A model generated the notes under the pieces. That model saw nothing but the letters and a program-made list of their open reading frames with translations, was not told where the DNA came from and did no database searches. From an uncultured Phascolarctobacterium sp. (GTDB lineage: Bacteria > Bacillota > Negativicutes > Acidaminococcales > Acidaminococcaceae): DNA of 37,238 nucleotides. The stretch covers positions 1 to 37,238 of the forward strand of contig UQWU01000017.1 of assembly GCA_900544885.1 (NCBI GenBank), read 5' to 3'. The position numbers and the translations under genes were made by a program. The first letter of the stretch is position 1, and each line of letters starts with the position of its first letter. Positions 32,960 to 37,238 of the stretch are shown one piece after another.

Positions 32960-33913
32960 ATGAAAATTGTTTGCATGGAACCATTAGGTGTTTCCGCAGA
33001 AAAAATTGCTACATTAGCAGCTCCTTTACGTGCTGCAGGACATGAATTTGTTTATTATGATAAAAAAGCTGCGTATCAAGATACTTTATTAGAACGTGTA
33101 AAGGATGCAGAGATTTTAATTTTGGCTAACCAGCCTCTTAGTGCTGAAATTATTAATGCCTGTGATAAATTAAAAATGATTGATATTGCCTTTACTGGTG
33201 TTGACCATGTTGCTATGGATGCAGCACGTGCACGTAATTTGGTTGTCTGCAATGCCGCAGGATATTCTACTAATGCTGTAGCAGAGCTGACCTTTGGCTT
33301 GGCTATTTCTGCCATTCGTAATATTCCTGCCTGCAATACTCGTTGTCATATCGGTTCTACTAAGGATGGCTTGGTAGGATTCGAATTATTTGGTAAAACT
33401 TTTGGTATTATAGGTACAGGTGCTATTGGTTGCCGTGTAGCTAAAATTGCTGCTGCCTTTGGGTGCAAGGTAATTGCTTATAGCCGTACTGTTAAACCAG
33501 AATTAGAGGCAGATGGCGTAAAATTCGTCAGCCTGGATGAATTACTGAGAACTGCTGATTTTATTTCTCTACATGTGCCTCTGACTGCAGAAACAGATAA
33601 AATGATTAATGCTGCAAGCATTGCTAAAATGAAAGATGGTGCTGTATTAATTAACTGTGCTCGTGGTGGTGTTGTGGATAGTATAGCTTTAGCGGATGCC
33701 TTAAACAGCGGTAAGCTGGCTGCTGCAGGTATTGATGTTTTTGAAAATGAACCTCCGCTAGCTGTAAATCATCCGTTATTGACGGCTAAAAATACTGTTA
33801 CTACTCCGCATGTAGCTTTTGCTAGCAAGGAAGCTTTGGAAGCTCGTGCTGATATTGTGTTTGCAAATATCGAGGCTTTTTTAGCTAATAAACCTCAAAA
33901 TATTGTTAAATAA
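32960..33913 (+). CDS. D-2-hydroxyacid dehydrogenase (NAD-dependent)
   Basis: A 317-residue member of the D-isomer-specific 2-hydroxyacid dehydrogenase family. The NAD site reads FGIIGTGAIGCRVAK (near 148-162). LINCARGGVVD holds the substrate-binding Arg, IDVFENEPP the catalytic Glu, and TPHVAF the catalytic His. The usual TPHIAG is altered to TPHVAF. Substrates could be lactate, glycerate, phosphoglycerate-like or hydroxyisocaproate-type acids; the sequence does not decide. The Shine-Dalgarno GAGGTGG lies seven bases upstream. It is followed by the DnaA-box region and a hairpin about 150 bases away. Confidence 0.9.
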   Translation: MKIVCMEPLGVSAEKIATLAAPLRAAGHEFVYYDKKAAYQDTLLERVKDAEILILANQPLSAEIINACDKLKMIDIAFTGVDHVAMDAARARNLVVCNAAGYSTNAVAELTFGLAISAIRNIPACNTRCHIGSTKDGLVGFELFGKTFGIIGTGAIGCRVAKIAAAFGCKVIAYSRTVKPELEADGVKFVSLDELLRTADFISLHVPLTAETDKMINAASIAKMKDGAVLINCARGGVVDSIALADALNSGKLAAAGIDVFENEPPLAVNHPLLTAKNTVTTPHVAFASKEALEARADIVFANIEAFLANKPQNIVK

Positions 33914-33933
33914 TTTCTAATAATTCCTATGAT

Positions 33934-34060
33934 TTTTCCACTAATCCACAAAAGTTATGCACAATGTGGATAACTTTTACACAAATCTGTGGATAAGTAA
34001 ATGATTTCTTGGGATAAATAGGCCTAGTTTTGCACAGTTTGGTGAAAAAGTTGTGCAAAT
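33934..34060. other. Cluster of DnaA boxes; candidate replication origin or DnaA-binding locus
   Basis: Against TTATCCACA and the relaxed TTWTNCACA I find two perfect boxes on the minus strand (TGTGGATAA at 33965-33973 and 33988-33996). Three relaxed matches are on the plus strand: TTATGCACA at 33955-33963, TTTTACACA at 33975-33983 and TTTTGCACA at 34028-34036. Three more have a single mismatch: TTTTCCACT at 33934-33942, TAATCCACA at 33942-33950 and, on the minus strand, 34052-34060. That is eight sites in 127 bases with mixed orientation, in a non-coding, AT-rich gap. This density is typical of oriC or of DnaA titration clusters. No dnaA or dnaN gene is in the window. Confidence 0.65.
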
Positions 34061-34063
34061 CTC

Positions 34064-34095
34064 AAAAATCATCTGCATTTGCAGATGATTTTTTT
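34064..34095. terminator. Bidirectional terminator-like palindrome after the DnaA-box cluster
   Basis: AAAAATCATCTGCA (34064-34077) and TGCAGATGATTTTT (34080-34093) form a long perfect palindrome with A and T runs. It would end transcription from the dehydrogenase gene just before the next promoter. Confidence 0.82.
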
Positions 34096-34122
34096 GCTAA
34101 ACTGTAGAGATAATGTTATAAT
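34094..34122 (+). promoter_or_regulatory. Promoter of the S-component-like membrane protein
   Basis: TTGCTA (34094-34099), a 17-base spacer and perfect TATAAT (34117-34122) with TG one base upstream. The -35 starts at the T run of the preceding terminator. Confidence 0.75.
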
Positions 34123-34163
34123 AAAAAACTATACAATCTTTATTTTACGAAGGAAGTGTTTTC

Positions 34164-34724
34164 ATGCATCATAAGAATGTATATCAACTTGTAGTGGCCA
34201 GTGTTTTATGTGCTATCGGTCTGCTTGTACCGTTAGTAATGCCTAAAATTATTTTAGGCCCTATGTCCTTTACTTTAGGTGCTCATGTAGCTATTTTCTT
34301 AGCGATGTTTATTTCTCCTAAGGTAGCTACTGCTGTCTGCTTAGGAACTACTTTGGGCTTTTTCATGACCACCCCTTTCATTATTGCCCTGCGTGCCGCA
34401 TCACATCTGGTATTTGCTTTAATTGGTGCATTTCTGTTAAAACGTATGCCGGAGCTTTTAGACAAGCCTGTAAGTGCTATTGGCTTTAATCTAGGCATTG
34501 GTGTCATTCATGCTTTAGGTGAAGTTGCTGTTGTAACTCCGTTCTTTATTTCTGGTTCTATGTTCAGTGCTGAAATGCTGCATAATGGTTTTTTCAGTAG
34601 CGTAGTTATTTTGATTGGTGCAGGTACAATATTACATTCTTTCTTAGATTTTAGTATTTCTGCTGTACTGTGGAAAGTAATACATAATCATGTTCCTGCT
34701 TTGGATAAATTAATTAAAGATTAA
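34164..34724 (+). CDS. Small polytopic membrane protein, possibly an ECF transporter S component
   Basis: A 186-residue protein with about six hydrophobic segments and little soluble sequence. Its size and layout (VVASVLCAIGLLVPLVMP, then LGPMSFTLGAHVAIFLAMFISPK, and later conserved small residues) resemble substrate-specific S components of energy-coupling factor vitamin transporters. I cannot assign a vitamin, and no EcfA/EcfT genes are in the window, which is normal when S components use a shared module. AAGGAAG lies eight bases before the ATG. It is a single gene with promoter and terminator. Confidence 0.6.
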   Translation: MHHKNVYQLVVASVLCAIGLLVPLVMPKIILGPMSFTLGAHVAIFLAMFISPKVATAVCLGTTLGFFMTTPFIIALRAASHLVFALIGAFLLKRMPELLDKPVSAIGFNLGIGVIHALGEVAVVTPFFISGSMFSAEMLHNGFFSSVVILIGAGTILHSFLDFSISAVLWKVIHNHVPALDKLIKD

Positions 34725-34739
34725 GTTTTTTCTCTAATA

Positions 34740-34772
34740 AAAAGAACCCTGAAAATAATTCAGGGTTCTTTT
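34740..34772. terminator. Bidirectional terminator between converging genes
   Basis: AAAAGAACCCTGAA (34740-34753) pairs perfectly with TTCAGGGTTCTTTT (34759-34772) with a short loop. Confidence 0.92.
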
Positions 34773-34778
34773 GCGTTT

Positions 34779-35423
34779 TTAGGCTGCTTGTGCTGTTTTA
34801 TGCATTTGGACGGCTTTGTTAACTTCGACTAGAAAATCAACAAGGTTAGTAATTTCTTTTACTTTCCAGCTACCATCCTCAATTTTAGCCATTTTGATGT
34901 TTAAATCGAAATCTTTGATTAATTTTTTGCTGTGAACTGTAACAGCGACAATTGCTGTATTATCTTCTTGACTAAGTGTTTGGATATTTACTAAATTAAG
35001 ATTTTCAAAATCAGTTTTTTCTTTTAAGTCTTCTGCCATTTGTTTTTGATAGCGGTTAGTATTTTGGATTTCCTGCGTTGTTTCATCTGGTTTTTCTTGA
35101 ATTTTAGCTAAAGTTTCAGCTTTCAAAATGGAAACAATACCAGGTTTCATCGCCTGCATAATGGCTAAAGCAAAAGGGTTACGCATGATATTATCACCAG
35201 TGATGCGTTCATGGGCAATTAAAGTATCATCAAAGGCTTTAGAATAAACAGTATCTAAATCTACATGTTTTTCAAATGTTTGGACATCATGTTTTTGTAT
35301 AGATTCACGAACTAAGTTTAAAGAGTAGGCTGGTGTTTTAATCCAGTAGCAGAAATAAAATGCTAAAGCACATACAATAGCTATGACAACACCGATACCG
35401 ATTTTTTTAGATAAATTGGTCAT
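34779..35423 (-). CDS. DUF2939-like membrane-anchored protein
   Basis: A 214-residue protein. One transmembrane helix (about 10-27) is followed by KTPAYSLNLVRESIQKHDVQTFEKHVDLDTVYSKAFDD, the layout of DUF2939 proteins, in which a membrane anchor precedes a helical, possibly extracytoplasmic domain. The later part alternates charged helices and strands (TAIVAVTVHSKKLIKDFDL). The start at 35423 has GGAGGAA seven bases upstream; the open frame continues upstream to 35549 but without a suitable site. It follows the YbjN-like gene by 116 bases, probably on the same transcript. Function unknown. Confidence 0.65.
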   Translation of the reverse strand: MTNLSKKIGIGVVIAIVCALAFYFCYWIKTPAYSLNLVRESIQKHDVQTFEKHVDLDTVYSKAFDDTLIAHERITGDNIMRNPFALAIMQAMKPGIVSILKAETLAKIQEKPDETTQEIQNTNRYQKQMAEDLKEKTDFENLNLVNIQTLSQEDNTAIVAVTVHSKKLIKDFDLNIKMAKIEDGSWKVKEITNLVDFLVEVNKAVQMHKTAQAA

Positions 35424-35539
35424 GTTGAATTCCTCCATTATCATTTTATATTCAAATAATTGTTTACTCATCATTAAATAAGTATTTGTGTTGTTAGGAG
35501 TATGAAAAACAAATTTATTGCTTAGTTTTTTATGGTTAA

Positions 35540-35938
35540 TTAACGCCAAATTTCTTTTTGCACGTTGGGGTAAATTTCTTCTAGGACATTACTTCCTCGT
35601 AGTAATAATTCCATAATCTCATCGGTACTGTTATTTTCTTTGACTATAGCGTCAACTTGCATAATTAATTCTTTGTCATCATCTACAGTAAATTTAAAGA
35701 AACGATAGTTGTCATTTAATCCATTAATGAGTTGATAAATATTGATATTTACTTCTTGAAATTTAATACCGGTCATGAAAAATAATTTAGCAAAACCGTT
35801 ATTAATATCTACGGCAATATTATAAGAAAAATTGTATTTTTCGCAGCCGTTGGAAATAATGATAGTAGTTTCGTTTAATTTTTGATAATTTAATTTATTA
35901 TTATCTAATAAGGTTTTAAAGTCGGAAATAGTTAACAT
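35540..35938 (-). CDS. YbjN-like small protein of unknown function
   Basis: A 132-residue cytoplasmic protein, Asn- and Ile-rich and quite AT-rich in its codons. Its order of strands and helices, an N-terminal helix (TISDFKTLLDNNKLNY) then TTIIISNGCEKYNFSYNIAVDINNG and later FKFTVDDDKELIMQV, resembles the YbjN/type III chaperone-like fold, but this is pattern-level only. The start at 35938 is chosen from AGGAGG eight bases upstream; the frame extends further but only through the promoter. It probably heads a two-gene unit with the DUF2939-like gene. Confidence 0.6.
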   Translation of the reverse strand: MLTISDFKTLLDNNKLNYQKLNETTIIISNGCEKYNFSYNIAVDINNGFAKLFFMTGIKFQEVNINIYQLINGLNDNYRFFKFTVDDDKELIMQVDAIVKENNSTDEIMELLLRGSNVLEEIYPNVQKEIWR

Positions 35939-35975
35939 ATAATAGCCTCCTATTTTAAATTTATATTGTAGATTT

Positions 35976-36005
35976 ATTATACTCCTGGGAACAGTCATTT
36001 GTAAA
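35976..36005 (-). promoter_or_regulatory. Promoter of the YbjN-like gene
   Basis: On the minus strand TTTACA (36000-36005), an 18-base spacer and perfect TATAAT (35976-35981). Confidence 0.65.
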
Positions 36006-36057
36006 TCAATATTAAATAGAAAGACTTGTTACTAATGCGGATAGAATTTTATCCGAA

Positions 36058-36086
36058 AATAAAAAAATCCTGAAAAATTTCAGGAT
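36058..36086 (-). terminator. Terminator of tRNA-Gly
   Basis: ATCCTGAAA (36067-36075) and TTTCAGGAT (36078-36086) form a nine-pair stem followed on the minus strand by seven T. A second small hairpin (CGGATA/TATCCG, 36038-36055) lies just beyond. Confidence 0.85.
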
Positions 36087-36094
36087 AAATTTTT

Positions 36095-36169
36095 TGGAGC
36101 GGGTAACGAGACTCGAACTCGCGACACGTAGCTTGGGAAGCTGCTGTTCTACCACTGAACTATACCCGC
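36095..36169 (-). tRNA. tRNA-Gly (anticodon CCC)
   Basis: A 75-base tRNA with encoded CCA. The acceptor begins GCGGGTA; the D arm GTTCAGTGGTAGAAC and the T loop TTCGAGTC are standard. The anticodon loop TTCCCAA gives CCC at 36135-36137, reading GGG. The anticodon stem has one C-A mismatch. Confidence 0.94.
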
Positions 36170-36202
36170 ATATTGACTTATAGCATTATAATAATTTCTC
36201 TA

Positions 36203-36231
36203 ATTATACACCTGCTTTTTATTCTTGGCAA
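36203..36231 (-). promoter_or_regulatory. Promoter of tRNA-Gly
   Basis: On the minus strand TTGCCA (36226-36231), a 17-base spacer and perfect TATAAT (36203-36208). Confidence 0.8.
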
Positions 36232-36250
36232 GTAAGCAAATATTTTTTGA

Positions 36251-36282
36251 GAAATAAAAAGCGACGGAATAATCCGTCGCTT
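36251..36282 (-). terminator. Terminator of purC
   Basis: AGCGACGGA (36260-36268) pairs perfectly with TCCGTCGCT (36273-36281), followed on the minus strand by TTTTTATTTC. Confidence 0.9.
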
Positions 36283-36294
36283 GATTAGCAGAAA

Positions 36295-36978
36295 TTATTT
36301 GCCGAGGATGATTTTGGTCAGATCCATCGGGTCAACAATTTTGCCGTCTTTGTAAACACGCATGTTACCGCTAGCAATTTCGTCAATCAGGATAACTTCG
36401 TCGTTGTTGTAGCCGAATTCAAATTTAATATCATACAGATCCAGACCTTTTTTAGCCAGATCAGCAGCTACGATATGGGTGATTTTCAGAGTTTGAGCTT
36501 TCATGCTTTCGAACATTTCGCGAGTCATGATGTGCAGTGCTTCTAAACCTTCACAGGTAACCAGGGGATCACCTTTTGCATCGTTTTTGAAGGTAGTTTC
36601 TACATAACCGCCAGGCAGTTCGGTACCGTCAGCAATGTAATCGCCATAACGACGGATGAAGCTGCCAGTAGCTTTCAAACGGCAGATAACTTCCAGGCCT
36701 TTGCCGAATACTTTAGCCGGCAGTACTTCCATGGTTGCTTCTTCAACATTTGCAGATACATAGTGGGTTTTAATACCTTCTTTTTTCAGGATTTCAAAGA
36801 AATGAACGGAGGTTTCGAGGTTAGCACGGCCGATACCTTCGATAGTCAGACCAACGGTATTTTCACCCGGATCGAATACGCCGTCTTTGCCGGTGCAATC
36901 ATCTTTGAATTTTAACAGAACATTACCGTTTTCCAATTGATAAACGGTTTTGGTTTTACCTTCATACAGTTTTTCCAT
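36295..36978 (-). CDS. purC: Phosphoribosylaminoimidazole-succinocarboxamide synthase
   Basis: Condenses CAIR with aspartate to SAICAR, the substrate that PurB cleaves. The 227-residue length fits bacterial PurC. Signatures are KLYEGKTKTVYQ at the N-terminus, FKDDCTGKDGVFDPGENTVG, RLKATGSFIRRYGDYI, and near the end DIKFEFGYNNDEVILIDEIASGNMRVY (aspartate and nucleotide sites). The ATG at 36978 has AGGATG upstream; an ATG three codons earlier directly abuts the AAAGG and is less likely. Codon choice is biased toward CTG and other optimal codons, suggesting high expression. It is the last gene seen on the minus strand and has its own promoter and a distant PurBox-like site. Confidence 0.96.
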   Translation of the reverse strand: MEKLYEGKTKTVYQLENGNVLLKFKDDCTGKDGVFDPGENTVGLTIEGIGRANLETSVHFFEILKKEGIKTHYVSANVEEATMEVLPAKVFGKGLEVICRLKATGSFIRRYGDYIADGTELPGGYVETTFKNDAKGDPLVTCEGLEALHIMTREMFESMKAQTLKITHIVAADLAKKGLDLYDIKFEFGYNNDEVILIDEIASGNMRVYKDGKIVDPMDLTKIILGK

Positions 36979-37025
36979 AATTAACATCCTTTCGTTATGT
37001 GATTTAGGGAAATTTTATGTACTTA

Positions 37026-37054
37026 ATACTATCACAAATATTAAAATCTATCAA
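37026..37054 (-). promoter_or_regulatory. Promoter of purC
   Basis: On the minus strand TTGATA (37049-37054), a 17-base spacer and TAGTAT (37026-37031) with TG one base upstream. It predicts a leader of about 40 bases. Confidence 0.65.
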
Positions 37055-37120
37055 TAAAAAAAACGTAGATTTTTAATTTTTGACACAAAAAATATGAATA
37101 TTTTACTTTATAATTTAAAA

Positions 37121-37133
37121 AATGTTCGGGATG
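37121..37133 (-). promoter_or_regulatory. PurBox-like site upstream of purC
   Basis: On the minus strand CATCCCGAACATT matches 11 of 13 positions of AWWWCCGAACWWT, including the invariant CCGAAC. It lies about 67 bases upstream of the purC -35. I do not see a clear second inverted copy. Confidence 0.55.
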
Positions 37134-37156
37134 GTGCGTTTTTAAAATTTAAAAAA

Positions 37157-37238
37157 CCTAAATTGCAATAAGAAGTTGCAAACTTTAAAAAAATCAAGCT
37201 CCTAAATTGCAATAAGAAATTGCACACTTTTTAAAAAT
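37157..37238. repeat. Tandem 38-base repeat at the window edge (two copies, period 44)
   Basis: Copies at 37157-37194 and 37201-37238 differ at only four of 38 positions (34 identical) and share CCTAAATTGCAATAAGAA followed by TTGCA. A degenerate tail of a possible earlier unit (TTTTTAAAATTTAAAAAA) precedes the first copy. The array may continue past the window. Its six-base spacer rules out a normal CRISPR. Confidence 0.7.

Noticed and set aside
37157..37238. CRISPR array
   Set aside because: The repeats are 38 bases but the spacer is only six bases, the copies are imperfect, and no cas gene is present.

Overview
The window looks like ordinary, gene-dense chromosome from an AT-rich anaerobic Firmicute with an outer membrane, most likely a member of the Negativicutes (Phascolarctobacterium/Acidaminococcus/Selenomonas-like). 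The gene order yybS-gdpP-rplI-dnaB, the PurBox motifs, a MocR regulator beside pdxST, and Firmicute-type Shine-Dalgarno sites and promoters point to Firmicutes. A small secreted protein that looks like an outer-membrane beta-barrel and ends in Phe (10185-10784) points to a diderm. A reverse-type rubrerythrin fits an anaerobe. The genus is an inference.

Layout: (1) 151-6808, a tight tetrapyrrole operon: precorrin-2 dehydrogenase, hemA, hemC, a cobA-hemD fusion, hemB and hemL. It runs from glutamyl-tRNA to precorrin-2/sirohydrochlorin and contains no hemE-type late heme gene, so it probably serves cobalamin and/or siroheme. (2) 6891-14333, envelope, stress and transport genes: a secreted orphan, an M23 peptidase with a SpoVB-like flippase, the beta-barrel protein, the rubrerythrin with a PerR-like box, a ClC antiporter with a TrkA-C tail, and a BASS transporter behind a structured leader. 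(3) 14559-20435: YigZ, pdxR divergent from pdxST (vitamin B6), a patatin-like protein, a small membrane protein and GluQRS. (4) 20634-28506: an AGCS amino-acid carrier with a DUF697 protein, then yybS-gdpP-rplI-dnaB-GNAT (c-di-AMP turnover, ribosome, replication). (5) 28697-31300: purB-purA behind PurBox-like sites; purC at the right end (minus strand) has its own PurBox-like site, so purine control is shared. (6) 31501-36978: a CofE-like ligase, tRNA-Lys, a D-2-hydroxyacid dehydrogenase, an intergenic cluster of DnaA boxes, an S-component-like membrane protein, two small proteins of poorly known function, tRNA-Gly and purC.

Most genes are conserved housekeeping genes and I see no clear new multi-gene system, defence island, prophage or insertion sequence. 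The signals most worth checking are non-coding: the DnaA-box cluster at 33934-34060 (a candidate replication origin or DnaA-titration site), the PurBox pair plus the distant purC box, the PerR-like palindrome at the rubrerythrin, the palindrome between the spoVB-like and beta-barrel genes, the structured leader of the BASS gene, and a tandem repeat cut by the right edge of the window.
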